Position numbers and translations under genes: made by a program. DNA of 43,740 nucleotides from an uncultured Oscillospiraceae bacterium (GTDB lineage: Bacteria > Bacillota > Clostridia > Oscillospirales > Oscillospiraceae), in assembly GCA_947600025.1 (NCBI GenBank), contig CANQFY010000008.1, positions 1 through 43,740 on the forward strand. The letters are read 5' to 3'. Positions 1 through 7,857 of the stretch are shown piece by piece. Numbering within the stretch: position 1 is the stretch's first letter; each line of letters opens with the position of its first letter. The notes beneath the pieces were generated by a model, which was given only the letters and a program-made list of their open reading frames with translations, searched no databases and was not told the DNA's origin.

Positions 1-82
1 CATTCCCTCTCCGCCTATCTCTATCTCCCACGGGGCCATGGTCTGGCAGCCCGATAATTTACATAACAACTTTACAGTAATT

Positions 83-111
83 ATTATACGGGCCAATTTC
101 TTCCATTGCAA
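83..111 (-). promoter_or_regulatory. Sigma-A promoter of a leftward gene beyond the left edge
   Basis: On the minus strand, TTGCAA (111-106) and TATAAT (88-83) are separated by 17 bp. Downstream, a possible start codon lies at 3-1 (minus-strand ATG) preceded by GGAGAGGG, and an in-frame ATG without a clear ribosome site lies at 39-37. The coding sequence itself is outside the window, so the product cannot be named. Confidence 0.6.
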
Positions 112-323
112 GGGAAAAAATCCACCAAATTTTTTCACCGATTTCCGTCATATTTTTCTATGTGCAAAATCAATTACATTTTTATATTTTTAGACTCTGT
201 CAGGCGGAAAAAATGCCCTTCACCCACGGAGGGGCAGGGAGCGTTTCCTATTCGGCACAAACGGATTTGAGGGAGCAAAATTCGATTACGCCGCAACTGG
301 CGGTAGATTTCTTCATGCTGAAA
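112..323. other. AT-rich intergenic region with no supported gene
   Basis: Between the leftward promoter and the acetyltransferase promoter the sequence is AT-rich. The short frames on both strands have no ribosome site and no recognisable protein signature. I see only promoter elements at its two ends. Confidence 0.6.
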
Positions 324-332
324 TGCTATAAT
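324..332 (+). promoter_or_regulatory. Extended -10 promoter of the AAC(6')-like gene
   Basis: TGCTATAAT (324-332) is an exact extended -10 element (TGnTATAAT). The -35 position (304-309, TAGATT) is weak, as is usual for extended -10 promoters. It lies about 40 nt upstream of the start codon of the next gene. Confidence 0.6.
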
Positions 333-373
333 AGAAACGAATCGGTAATTCATCAATTTATGGAGGTTCAATG

Positions 374-808
374 ATGATAAGGAAAGCAAAACAGGATGAC
401 ACCCTGGCCTTGGCGGGATTCGCGGTGAAGCTGTGGGAAGGTCATTCGGTTACAGAAATGGCGAAGATGTTTGAAACGCTCCTTTCCGGCGACAATGCCG
501 CATGCTTCATTCCATATGTTGACGGGAAAGCGGTGGGCTTCGCGCAGTGCCAGCTCCGGAACGATTATGTGGAAGGAACTACCAGCTCCCCCGTGGGATA
601 TTTGGAAGGGATTTTTATAGAGGAGGCGTATCGCAACCGTGGATACGCCAGGGAGCTCCTGCGCGCGTGTGAAACATGGGCAAAAGAAAAGCATTGTACG
701 GAGTTCGCAAGCGATTGCGACCTTGAAAATGCCGACAGCCTGCGCTTCCATATGGCCATGGGATTTGAGGAAGTGAATCGAATTATTTGTTTCAGAAAAG
801 AGCTTTAG
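374..808 (+). CDS. GNAT acetyltransferase resembling AAC(6')-type aminoglycoside 6'-N-acetyltransferase
   Basis: This is a single-domain GNAT of 144 residues. It would transfer acetyl from acetyl-CoA to an amine in the cytoplasm. The segment SSPVGYLEGIF, then YRNRGYA (the acetyl-CoA binding R-x-x-G-x-A loop), then CTEFASD and GFEEVNRIICFRK, matches my memory of the short AAC(6')-I enzymes such as AAC(6')-Iy, including length and the order of conserved blocks. Two ATGs are adjacent (371 and 374); GGAGG at 362-366 is 4 nt from the first and 7 nt from the second, so 374 is preferred. The gene is monocistronic, with its own extended -10 promoter and a terminator after it, and its GC content is visibly lower than that of the purA side, which fits acquisition. 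Substrate is inferred; it may act on another amine. Confidence 0.8.
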   Translation: MIRKAKQDDTLALAGFAVKLWEGHSVTEMAKMFETLLSGDNAACFIPYVDGKAVGFAQCQLRNDYVEGTTSSPVGYLEGIFIEEAYRNRGYARELLRACETWAKEKHCTEFASDCDLENADSLRFHMAMGFEEVNRIICFRKEL

Positions 809-848
809 AGCAATCAATCTTTTTCGTCCCGGCACCGGCTCCCCGGTG

Positions 849-891
849 AAAAAAGGTGAACCCCAGCCAGATCGGCTGGGGGTTGATTTTT
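849..891. terminator. Bidirectional terminator between the acetyltransferase gene and purA
   Basis: The arms AACCCCAGCC (859-868) and GGCTGGGGGTT (874-884) pair around a 5-nt loop, with one extra G. GATTTTT follows on the plus strand and CACCTTTTTT on the minus strand, so it can serve both converging genes. A near copy of the hairpin lies at 42915-42941. Confidence 0.85.
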
Positions 892-965
892 ACCTCTCGC
901 ACGCAAGAACGATACCGGGCAGGCCCAACAGATGGAGCGAATATCGCCAGTCCCGGTGCGCATTG

Positions 966-2255
966 TCAGCGGCGGCACGCCGCCTGCCGCCGAAGGATCT
1001 CCTCCCGACCGGGGCCGTTGGAGACCATGGTGATGGGCACGCCCAGCTGGCTCTCGATAAACTCCACATAGTCCCGGCAGGCCTGGGGCAGATCCTGATA
1101 GCGGCGAATGCCCCGAATGTCCTGCTTCCAGCCGGGGAAGGTCTTCAGAACCGGCTTGCACCGCTCCAAGGTGGGGGTGGTGGGGAAATGATCGATGGTC
1201 TGGCCGTCCACCTGGTAGGCCACGCAGACAGGAATCTCGTCCAAGTACCCCAGAGCATCCACCACCGTCAGCGCCACCTGGGTAGCCCCCTGGATCTGGA
1301 CGCCGTAGCGGGTGGCGACACAGTCGAACCAGCCCATCCGGCGGGGCCGGCCGGTGGTGGCGCCAAATTCGCCCTTGTCCCCGCCGTGGAGGCGCAGAGC
1401 CTGGGCCTCGTCGCCAAAGATCTCGCTGACAAAGGCGCCGGCGCCCACGGCGGAGGAATAGGCCTTTACTACGCAGATAATATCCTGAATTTCATAGGGC
1501 GGCAGCCCCGCGCCCACGGCACCGTAGCCCGCCAGCGTGGAGGACGAGGTGACCATGGGATAGATGCCGTGGTCCGGGTCCTTCATGGAGCCCAGCTGAC
1601 CCTCCAAAAGGATGGTCTTCCCTTCCGCCCGGGCCTGGCGGAGAAACTGGAAGGTATCCGCCATGTAGGGCGCAACGGCGTCCCGCAGGGGCCGCATCTG
1701 CTCGAAAATCTCCCGGGCGGACAGTTCCGACTTGTGATAGAGATATTTGAGGATCACATTTTTGGCCGCCAGCACCCGCTCCAGCTTCTCCATGCAGTAG
1801 TCCTCGTCGTACAGCTCGCAGAGCTGGAAGCCGGTCTTGGCGTACTTGTCGGAGTAGAATGGCGCGATGCCGGACTTGGTGGAGCCGAAGGACTTCCCCG
1901 CCAGCCGGGCCTCCTCATACTCGTCAAAAAGGACATGGTAGGGCATCACCACCTGCACCCGGTCCGAAACCAGCAGCTTGGGTCTCACCCCCGCGGCGGC
2001 CAAGGATTCGGTCTCCTTCAGGAATTTGCCCAGGTCCAGCGCCACGCCGTTGCCGATAATGTTGGTGGTATGGTCATAGAACACGCCGCTGGGCAGCTGA
2101 TGCAGGGCAAAACGGCCGTACTGATTGACAATGGTGTGACCGGCGTTGCTCCCGCCCTGGAAACGCACCACCACGTCCGCGTCCTTCGCCAGGGCGTCCG
2201 TGATCTTGCCCTTGCCCTCGTCGCCCCAGTTGGCGCCTACTATCGCACGAATCAT
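966..2255 (-). CDS. purA: Adenylosuccinate synthetase
   Basis: PurA joins IMP and aspartate using GTP to make adenylosuccinate, the first committed step from IMP to AMP, in the cytosol. The 429 residues match the family length. Visible are the GTP-binding loop GDEGKGK (residues 11-17, with the catalytic Asp at 12), SNAGHT with the catalytic His at 40, the GTTGRPRRMGWFD block in the middle, and a C-terminal SNGPGREE block. The usual GTQWGDEG reads GANWGDEG here. The start at 2255 has TGGAGG 8 nt upstream. It has its own promoter (2294-2322), 94 nt after the Mrp gene, and ends at a bidirectional terminator. No other purine gene is nearby. Confidence 0.97.
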   Translation of the reverse strand: MIRAIVGANWGDEGKGKITDALAKDADVVVRFQGGSNAGHTIVNQYGRFALHQLPSGVFYDHTTNIIGNGVALDLGKFLKETESLAAAGVRPKLLVSDRVQVVMPYHVLFDEYEEARLAGKSFGSTKSGIAPFYSDKYAKTGFQLCELYDEDYCMEKLERVLAAKNVILKYLYHKSELSAREIFEQMRPLRDAVAPYMADTFQFLRQARAEGKTILLEGQLGSMKDPDHGIYPMVTSSSTLAGYGAVGAGLPPYEIQDIICVVKAYSSAVGAGAFVSEIFGDEAQALRLHGGDKGEFGATTGRPRRMGWFDCVATRYGVQIQGATQVALTVVDALGYLDEIPVCVAYQVDGQTIDHFPTTPTLERCKPVLKTFPGWKQDIRGIRRYQDLPQACRDYVEFIESQLGVPITMVSNGPGREEILRRQAACRR

Positions 2256-2293
2256 GTCGAAACCTCCAAAATGGAATGAGCTTTACCGGGGGT

Positions 2294-2322
2294 ATTTTAC
2301 CACGTTCCAATGGAAAAGTAAA
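2294..2322 (-). promoter_or_regulatory. purA promoter framed by an inverted repeat
   Basis: On the minus strand, TTTACT (2322-2317) and TAAAAT (2299-2294) are 17 bp apart. The promoter is enclosed by a 7-bp inverted repeat, CCGGGGG (2286-2292) and CCCCCGG (2329-2335) on the plus strand. The repeat could be an operator, but no regulator is identified. Confidence 0.6.
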
Positions 2323-2349
2323 GAAAATCCCCCGGAATTTGCACAAGAT

Positions 2350-3171
2350 TTACACCGCCAGAATGGCCTCCACAGCCTGTTCCAGAGCGGCGGTGTCCGC
2401 CGTCTCCATCAGGCCGCTGTCACACTGCTCCGCCAGCTCCGCCCGGATGGGCAGCCGGGCCAAAATGGGCAGCCGGAAGGCCTCCGCCACCTCCTCCAAA
2501 CGGGAGGGGCCGAATACCTCCAGCCGCCGGCCGCAGTCCGGGCAGGTCAGATAACTGTAATTTTCCACGAAGCCCAGGACGGGGATGTGCATCATGTTCG
2601 CCATCTTCACCGCCTTGGCCACGATCATGCTCACCAGGTCCTGGGGACTGGTGACAATCACCGCCCCGTCCACCGGCAGGCTCTGGAACACGGTCAGGGG
2701 CACGTCGCCGGTGCCGGGAGGCATATCCACCAGCAGGCAGTCCACATCCTCCCAGACCACGTCGGTCCAAAACTGCTTCACCGCTCCGGCAATCACCGGG
2801 CCCCGCCAAACCACCGGGTCCGTAGCGTTGTCCAAAAGCAGATTGATGGACATGATCTGGATCCCCGTCCGGCTCCGGGCCGGGTACAGGCCCGTCCCGT
2901 CGGAGCCCTGGCACTCGGTGACGCCAAAGGCCGTGGGCACCGAGGGGCCGGTGATGTCCGCGTCTAAAATACCCACCTTCTGCCCCCGCCGGGTCAGCGC
3001 CACCGCTAATAACGAGGTGACGGTGCTTTTGCCCACGCCGCCCTTGCCGGAGATCACGGCAATGACCTTCTTGATCTTGGATTTGGGATTGGGCTGGGCC
3101 AGGAGGCTCTCCGCCTTCCGATCCGAACAGTCGGAGGCGCAGGCGGAACAGTTGCCGTTGCAGCTACTCAT
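2350..3171 (-). CDS. Mrp/NBP35-family iron-sulfur cluster carrier ATPase
   Basis: This is a soluble P-loop ATPase of 273 residues that in its family carries and transfers [4Fe-4S] clusters to apo-proteins. It has an N-terminal cysteine cluster (C4, C8, C11, C15), a deviant Walker A GKGGVGKST (42-50), VDMPPGTGD, and the CPDC pair (C210, C213) that bridges the cluster between subunits. The longer frame back to 3273 is rejected because it would overlap the upstream gene by over 100 nt; the ATG at 3171 has GGAG upstream and family-like N-terminal cysteines. The start overlaps the end of the M50-like gene by 8 nt (ATGAGTAG), suggesting translational coupling. It is the second gene of a two-gene operon. 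Confidence 0.93.
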   Translation of the reverse strand: MSSCNGNCSACASDCSDRKAESLLAQPNPKSKIKKVIAVISGKGGVGKSTVTSLLAVALTRRGQKVGILDADITGPSVPTAFGVTECQGSDGTGLYPARSRTGIQIMSINLLLDNATDPVVWRGPVIAGAVKQFWTDVVWEDVDCLLVDMPPGTGDVPLTVFQSLPVDGAVIVTSPQDLVSMIVAKAVKMANMMHIPVLGFVENYSYLTCPDCGRRLEVFGPSRLEEVAEAFRLPILARLPIRAELAEQCDSGLMETADTAALEQAVEAILAV

Positions 3172-4312
3172 GAAGTTCGCTCCTTTTTTCGTATTTTGCC
3201 TCGGCCAGGGCCAGCAGCATCCGCTCCGACGCCACATCGGCGGGATAGGGATAGGCCTTGGCCGCCTTTTCAAACTTGATTTTCAGCTTCTCCGCTTCCT
3301 TCGGGTCCTCTTTGACCAGGAGGGAATAAGCCATCTCCGTCCGCAAAGCGGTGATGGAGCCGGCCATGGATCGGCGGAAGGACCGCATCTGGGGGTCCTC
3401 CATAATGGAACTCGTGTCCAGACCGTCCTCCAAAACCGCGGCACAGAACACCCGATCCAGAAGCAGCAGATTTCGGTGGACCCCCGCCAGTGCGGCGTCG
3501 GAGGACAGGAGCCGGTCGATGGCCCGGGCGGTTTCCTCCACGTCCCCGGCGTCCAGCAGCCGGTTGCAGGCAAGGGCCCCCACCGTGGCGGCCAGGGCGC
3601 TTTTGGCCATGGCCGCAGGAGAAATTTGGAACCATTCCTCCGGCAATTCCCGGAGCCGACGGCCCAGGGCGGTCTGCTCCATGCACTTCATCTGGGTCCA
3701 AAAGGCCTTCACGGTCTCCCCGTCCCGGGTCAGAGCCAAGGTATTATAGCCGTCGTTGTCCACCTGGGGGGTGTGGATGGGGATGCCGTTCATCAGAGCG
3801 ATCGCCGACCCCGCCAGGCCCAACAGGCCCAGGAAGTTCCCCGGCAGGGTGCCGGGAGCTAGGAAGCTCAGGGCCAAAAAAGCCGCGCCGGTGAGCAGAT
3901 TGAGAAGCACGCCCCCCAAATTGTAGAGAATCACCGGCATTTTCCCGTCCACCAGCTCCGGCGGGGACAAAAGGCACTGTCCGGCGGTGCCCGCCAGGGC
4001 ATAGCGGCACAGGCGGAGTCCCTCGGGCCGTTTTACCAGGGTCAAGCTCCCCACCCGGAAGGACAGGAACCGGTAGCCCGTCAGCAGGCCGAAGAGCAGG
4101 TGCCCCGCCTCATGGATCACCAGCTGGAGAAAATAGGCCAGGAGAAAAAGGGCCAAGTAGCCAAAGGCGGTTAACATAACAACCCCTAAGGACTCCCCGG
4201 ACTCCAGCGCCGGGATCAGGTAAAACACGTCGATGGCCACACCCAGCGCCGCGCCGATGGCAAACATCAGCACGGCATAGAGTAGTTTCCTCCCTTTTTT
4301 GGGTTTTGACAT
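3164..4312 (-). CDS. M50 (site-2-protease-like) membrane metallopeptidase
   Basis: This 382-residue protein has a basic N-terminus, membrane segments near 11-30 and 42-66, and further hydrophobic stretches at 127-175. HEAGH (67-71) in the second membrane segment is the HExxH zinc site. A second block, NGIPIHTPQVDNDGYN (175-190), resembles the N-x-x-P...DG motif of intramembrane M50 proteases, giving Asp187 as a third zinc ligand. The C-terminal 180 residues are soluble and helical, unlike the PDZ domain of RseP. Substrate is unknown. It is first in an operon with the Mrp ATPase and overlaps it by 8 nt. The ribosome site GGGGAG precedes the ATG, and a perfect consensus promoter lies immediately upstream. 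Confidence 0.8.
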   Translation of the reverse strand: MSKPKKGRKLLYAVLMFAIGAALGVAIDVFYLIPALESGESLGVVMLTAFGYLALFLLAYFLQLVIHEAGHLLFGLLTGYRFLSFRVGSLTLVKRPEGLRLCRYALAGTAGQCLLSPPELVDGKMPVILYNLGGVLLNLLTGAAFLALSFLAPGTLPGNFLGLLGLAGSAIALMNGIPIHTPQVDNDGYNTLALTRDGETVKAFWTQMKCMEQTALGRRLRELPEEWFQISPAAMAKSALAATVGALACNRLLDAGDVEETARAIDRLLSSDAALAGVHRNLLLLDRVFCAAVLEDGLDTSSIMEDPQMRSFRRSMAGSITALRTEMAYSLLVKEDPKEAEKLKIKFEKAAKAYPYPADVASERMLLALAEAKYEKRSELHE

Positions 4313-4336
4313 CCGTCTCTCCCCCTTTTAAGATCC

Positions 4337-4365
4337 ATTATAGGGCCGCTGGGCCGGTCTGTCAA
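4337..4365 (-). promoter_or_regulatory. Perfect consensus sigma-A promoter overlapping the upstream stop codon
   Basis: On the minus strand, TTGACA (4365-4360) and TATAAT (4342-4337) are separated by exactly 17 bp. The TGA stop of the ABC-F gene (4364-4362) lies inside the -35 box. The predicted transcription start is about 17 nt before the M50-like gene. Confidence 0.9.
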
Positions 4366-6233
4366 CCGTCCAGGGCTTCGGCGGCGGCCTCCCACTGCTC
4401 CATCAGGCCGGAGAGAACCTGCTCGGCCTGTTCCTTCTCCGCAAGCAATCCCGTCAATGCTTGATAGTCCGCCGAGGCGGCCTGAATTTGCCCGTCCAGG
4501 TCCCGAATTTGGGCCTCCTGGGCCTCGATCTCCCGCTCTAAGCGGCGGACCTGCTTCTCCGCCTCCTTGGCGCCGCCTTTGGGGTGGTCCTTTTTAGGCT
4601 TGCGGGGGCCCTCGGCGGGCTTGGCCATGGACTCCCGCTCCTGGACGGCACGGTACTTTTCGTAGCCGTAGGGGAAGTCCTTCAGGGTCCCGTCCTCCAG
4701 AAGCCAGATCCGCTCGGCGAATTTCTCGATAAAATACCGGTCGTGGGACACGAAAAGCAACGTCCCCTCAAATTCCTCAATGGCCGCCTCTACCCACTCC
4801 CGGGAGGCGATGTCCAGGTGGTTGGTGGGCTCGTCCAAAATCAGCAGGTTGATTTTCTCGTCCATGAGCATGCACAACCGAAGCCGGGACTGCTCCCCGC
4901 CGGACAGGTTGCCCACGGCCTTGAACACGTCCTCCCCCTGGAACAAAAAGGCGCCCAAACGGTCCCGGGCCTGCTGGGGGGTGCAGTTTTTCTCATAGAG
5001 CATGGTGTCGTACAAGCTCCGCTCCGGGTGGGAAAAGTGGATGATCTGGGGCAGGTACCCCCATTTGACCGTGGGGCCGAATTGGATCTTCCCCTGGCAG
5101 GGCTCCCGGCCCAGGAGGCAGTTTAGGAAGGTAGTCTTCCCCGCGCCGTTGTCCCCCAGCAGGGCGATCCGCTCGCCCCCCTCCACCCGGAGGTCCACCC
5201 CGGAAAAGAGGGTCCGGTCCCCGAAGCTCTTGGAGACGTTTTTCATCTGGAACACCACGTCCCCGTAAAAATCCCGCTGGGCAAAGGAGGCGCGCATGGT
5301 CTTCTCCTTCTGGGGACGCTTGGTCTTTTCAATGCGCTCCATCCGGTGCTGGATGGACATGGCCCGGCGGTAGAGGGTGCGGTTGTTGATGCCCCAGCCC
5401 TTCATCCGCTCCACGGTGTAGCCCAGCTGCTTCAACTTGGCCTGCTCCTGCTCGTACTGCTTGAGCTGGAGATTGAAGCGGGCCTGCTTTTCCTCCATGT
5501 AGAAGGTGTAGTTGCCGGAGTAGTATTCCCCGTGGCCGTCGGCGATCTCCACCACCCGCTGGGCCACCCGGTCCAGGAAATACCGGTCGTGGGAGATGAC
5601 CAGCACCGTGCCCTTGTAGGTCAGCAGATAGTCCTCCAGCCACTCCACGCTTTTCAGGTCTAGGTGATTGGTGGGCTCGTCCAGCAGCAAAATATCCGTC
5701 TTCTCCAGCAGCAGCCGGGCCAGATTCACCCGGGTCCGCTCCCCGCCGGAGAGGCTGTCAAATTCCTGTTCCCGCTGCTCCGGGGGGATGCCCAGGCCGT
5801 TGCAGACCTTGTCCGTCTCCACGTCCATGTCGTAGCCCCCGCCGGAGGAAAAGCGCTCCCCTAGGCTATCGTACTCCCGGAGCTGCTCCTTGGTAGCCCC
5901 GGCGGCCATCTCCCCTTCCAGCCGCTCCATCCGCCGCCGCAGCCGCAGCAGAGGCACAAAGGCGGAACGCAGGACCTCCTCCACGGTGTAGCCCGCCGGG
6001 AAGCGGGGGATCTGGGAAATCAGGCCCAGGCGTTTGTCGGGGTTTACATAAACTTCCCCGCTGTCATAGTCCAATTCGCCGGTGAGAATACGGAATAAAG
6101 TGGTCTTTCCGCAGCCGTTTCGGCCCAGAATGGCCACCCGCTCCCCCTCCTGGACCTGAAAGGTCAGGCCGTCCAGGAGGTTCTCGCCTATGACGAAAAA
6201 TTTTGTCAGATCCTTTACCGATACATCGATCAT
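4362..6233 (-). CDS. ABC-F family ATPase (Uup/YdiF-like)
   Basis: ABC-F proteins have two ATPase domains and no membrane part, and act on ribosomes during translation. Domain 1 has Walker A GRNGCGKTT (37-45), signature LSGGE (161-165) and DEPTNHLD (185-192). Domain 2 has GDNGAGKTT (360-368), LSGGE (443-447) and a second DEPTNHLD (467-474). Between them lies a long charged linker (about 240-320), the part that in this family reaches the P-site tRNA. The C-terminus (about 535-620) is a Lys-rich stretch plus a heptad-like coiled coil, as in Uup and YdiF. The 623-residue length fits. It is last of the T-box operon, joined to rnmV by an ATGA overlap. A housekeeping translation factor is likelier than an antibiotic resistance ABC-F, but this cannot be settled from sequence alone. 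Confidence 0.92.
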   Translation of the reverse strand: MIDVSVKDLTKFFVIGENLLDGLTFQVQEGERVAILGRNGCGKTTLFRILTGELDYDSGEVYVNPDKRLGLISQIPRFPAGYTVEEVLRSAFVPLLRLRRRMERLEGEMAAGATKEQLREYDSLGERFSSGGGYDMDVETDKVCNGLGIPPEQREQEFDSLSGGERTRVNLARLLLEKTDILLLDEPTNHLDLKSVEWLEDYLLTYKGTVLVISHDRYFLDRVAQRVVEIADGHGEYYSGNYTFYMEEKQARFNLQLKQYEQEQAKLKQLGYTVERMKGWGINNRTLYRRAMSIQHRMERIEKTKRPQKEKTMRASFAQRDFYGDVVFQMKNVSKSFGDRTLFSGVDLRVEGGERIALLGDNGAGKTTFLNCLLGREPCQGKIQFGPTVKWGYLPQIIHFSHPERSLYDTMLYEKNCTPQQARDRLGAFLFQGEDVFKAVGNLSGGEQSRLRLCMLMDEKINLLILDEPTNHLDIASREWVEAAIEEFEGTLLFVSHDRYFIEKFAERIWLLEDGTLKDFPYGYEKYRAVQERESMAKPAEGPRKPKKDHPKGGAKEAEKQVRRLEREIEAQEAQIRDLDGQIQAASADYQALTGLLAEKEQAEQVLSGLMEQWEAAAEALDG

Positions 6234-6823
6234 GGTTCCTTCTCCAAGGTCCCGGCCAATTTTGCCAGCTCCTCCCGGCTCATCAGCAGGTCCAGGGCCT
6301 GTAACAACGCGTTGCTGCTTAAATTTTCCGGCAGGCCCAGCTTTTGGGCCAAGGCGCGCCGTTTTTCGGCGCTGTTCGGGCCCCCGGACAAGCCCAGCGC
6401 CATGAGATCCTGTTTGGTCAGGCCCTGACGGGCCGCGGCCCCCTCCTGAAAGGTGGCGCCCGCCCGGCGGAGGGCGTCCAGCAGCGTCTCCGGGTCCATG
6501 CCCTCCACCCCCAGAAGGCCCGCCCGACCGGGGGCGGCCTTCCGCCGCTCCTTGCCCAGAATGGCGGGGGTGTAGGCGTGCTTCAAGTACCGATTGTCAA
6601 TGGCGCTCTTTAAATAGTTGCGGATCACCAGACCCGCCCCGTCGGCGTCGGTGAATACGATCAGCCCCCGCTTTTCCGCCGCCGCCCGGAGCAGGGCCAA
6701 CTGCCGGGGGTCGTGAAAAATCTGAAAGCCGTCGGTGACGAAAATGGGGGCGTCCACGATCTGGGCCAGGGCGTTTTTGTCATAGCGCCCCTCCACCACG
6801 ATGGCTTCCCGGATGCTAACCAT
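6230..6823 (-). CDS. rnmV: Ribonuclease M5-like Toprim protein
   Basis: RNase M5 trims the 5S rRNA precursor in Bacillus. This 197-residue protein begins with a Toprim domain: VVEGRYDKNAL carries the catalytic Glu11, and FTDADGAG carries the D-x-D pair (Asp59, Asp61). It is followed by the KHAY...GKERRK...GVEGMD segment typical of RnmV and a C-terminal helical domain of the DUF4093 type. RnmV is usually next to ksgA; here it sits between holA (8-nt overlap, ATGGTTAG) and the ABC-F gene (ATGA overlap). The family call is firm. 5S rRNA as substrate is inferred from B. subtilis. Confidence 0.85.
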   Translation of the reverse strand: MVSIREAIVVEGRYDKNALAQIVDAPIFVTDGFQIFHDPRQLALLRAAAEKRGLIVFTDADGAGLVIRNYLKSAIDNRYLKHAYTPAILGKERRKAAPGRAGLLGVEGMDPETLLDALRRAGATFQEGAAARQGLTKQDLMALGLSGGPNSAEKRRALAQKLGLPENLSSNALLQALDLLMSREELAKLAGTLEKEP

Positions 6824-7853
6824 TTTTCCCCTCCTGGGCCAGCTCCAAAATCAGCTGCTCCAGCAGCCGCTCCGGATCGTCGAAGGAGGTCTTCATCCGG
6901 TAGTCCGTCTCCAGCACCAGCTCCGCCGCCTTCGCACAAAAGGCTTGGGAGAATTTTCCGGCGGCGGCCATGGTCTTCCGGGCAGGGTAGTCCCCCAGGC
7001 CGCAGAGCTTGGCCAGCTCGCTCGGGCCCATGCCCCTGTCCAGCAGGGTCCGGGCCGCGCCCAGGCGGCGAAAGTGGTTCCCCACCGCCCCCAGAATTGC
7101 CAGGGGTTCCTGCCGCATCAGCAGCAGGGTCTGGAGCTTTTTCAGCGCCTCGCCATAGGCCCCCTGGGCCAGCAGGTCCGTCATCTGGAACACCACCGCC
7201 TCCAGCACCGGCTCGGTGACGGCGTCGATATCGCTTTTGACGATCTCCTCCGCACCGGAATAGGCGGAGATTTTGGCGATCTCCCCGGAGAGCAGGGTCA
7301 TGGAGCCTCCGGTCAGATCCACCAGATAGCCCGCCAGGTCGGAGCTGATCCGCTTGCCCTGGGAGGCAAAGTGACGACCCACCCAAGCGATCAGGTCGTG
7401 CCTGCTCTGCCGGGTAAATTCCACGATCTGCCCGGCCGCCAGGGCGCCGTACAGCTTCTTGTATCGCTTGTCCGGCTTCCAGGCCACCGTCTCATAGGTC
7501 AGGACCAGGGTGCAGTAGCCTGGAATATCGGAGAGCAGGTCCCCCAGAAAATCCCGGTCGCTTTCCGGCAGCTTGAACAGATCCACCTCGTCCACCCAGA
7601 CGAAGGTGCGCTCAGCCATCATGGGCAGGGCCTCCAGGGCGTCCTGGAGGGCCTGGCAGGAAAAGTTCTCGCCGTTGAGCCGGTGGTAATTGAAGGCCTC
7701 CGTGGCCGGGTCCACCAATAGCTTCTTCAGCCGGTCCAAATAGTGGCGCAGGAGGAAGACTTCCTCCCCGTAGAAAACATACAGCCGGGCGGGGGCATTG
7801 TCCCGCAGCGCACTTTTCAGAGCAGTAAGCGGATCGTCAACGGGCCTTGCCAT
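6816..7853 (-). CDS. holA: DNA polymerase III, delta subunit
   Basis: HolA is the clamp-loader subunit that opens the beta sliding clamp during chromosome replication. The 345 residues match the family. LYVFYGEEVFLLRHYL at residues 24-39 is the conserved opening strand-helix, where the Walker loop has degenerated so that delta does not hydrolyse ATP. The AERTFVWVDEVD region and the C-terminal collar segment with LLLMRQEPLAILGAVGNHFRRL follow in the usual order. The gene starts 4 nt after comEC, with an AGGGGGTG ribosome site inside the comEC end, and overlaps rnmV by 8 nt. comEC-holA adjacency is common in Firmicutes. Confidence 0.92.
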   Translation of the reverse strand: MARPVDDPLTALKSALRDNAPARLYVFYGEEVFLLRHYLDRLKKLLVDPATEAFNYHRLNGENFSCQALQDALEALPMMAERTFVWVDEVDLFKLPESDRDFLGDLLSDIPGYCTLVLTYETVAWKPDKRYKKLYGALAAGQIVEFTRQSRHDLIAWVGRHFASQGKRISSDLAGYLVDLTGGSMTLLSGEIAKISAYSGAEEIVKSDIDAVTEPVLEAVVFQMTDLLAQGAYGEALKKLQTLLLMRQEPLAILGAVGNHFRRLGAARTLLDRGMGPSELAKLCGLGDYPARKTMAAAGKFSQAFCAKAAELVLETDYRMKTSFDDPERLLEQLILELAQEGKNG

Positions 7854-7857
7854 GGAT

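Noticed and set aside
241..484. CxC/CxxC repeats of the cohesin protein (residues 241-423) as true zinc-ribbon DNA-binding domains
   Set aside because: The protein is secreted and wall-anchored, and these HTY...CxCG...H repeats are typical of extracellular repeats in gut Firmicutes; coordinates here are kept within the window only nominally because the statement concerns residues.
846..2279. Open frame of 477 codons on the plus strand opposite purA
   Set aside because: purA on the minus strand carries all catalytic motifs. The plus-strand translation is low-complexity and has no ribosome site or promoter.
3172..3273. N-terminal extension of the Mrp protein
   Set aside because: It would overlap the M50-like gene by more than 100 nt and reads as out-of-frame Arg/Pro/Trp sequence; the ATG at 3171 gives the family N-terminus.
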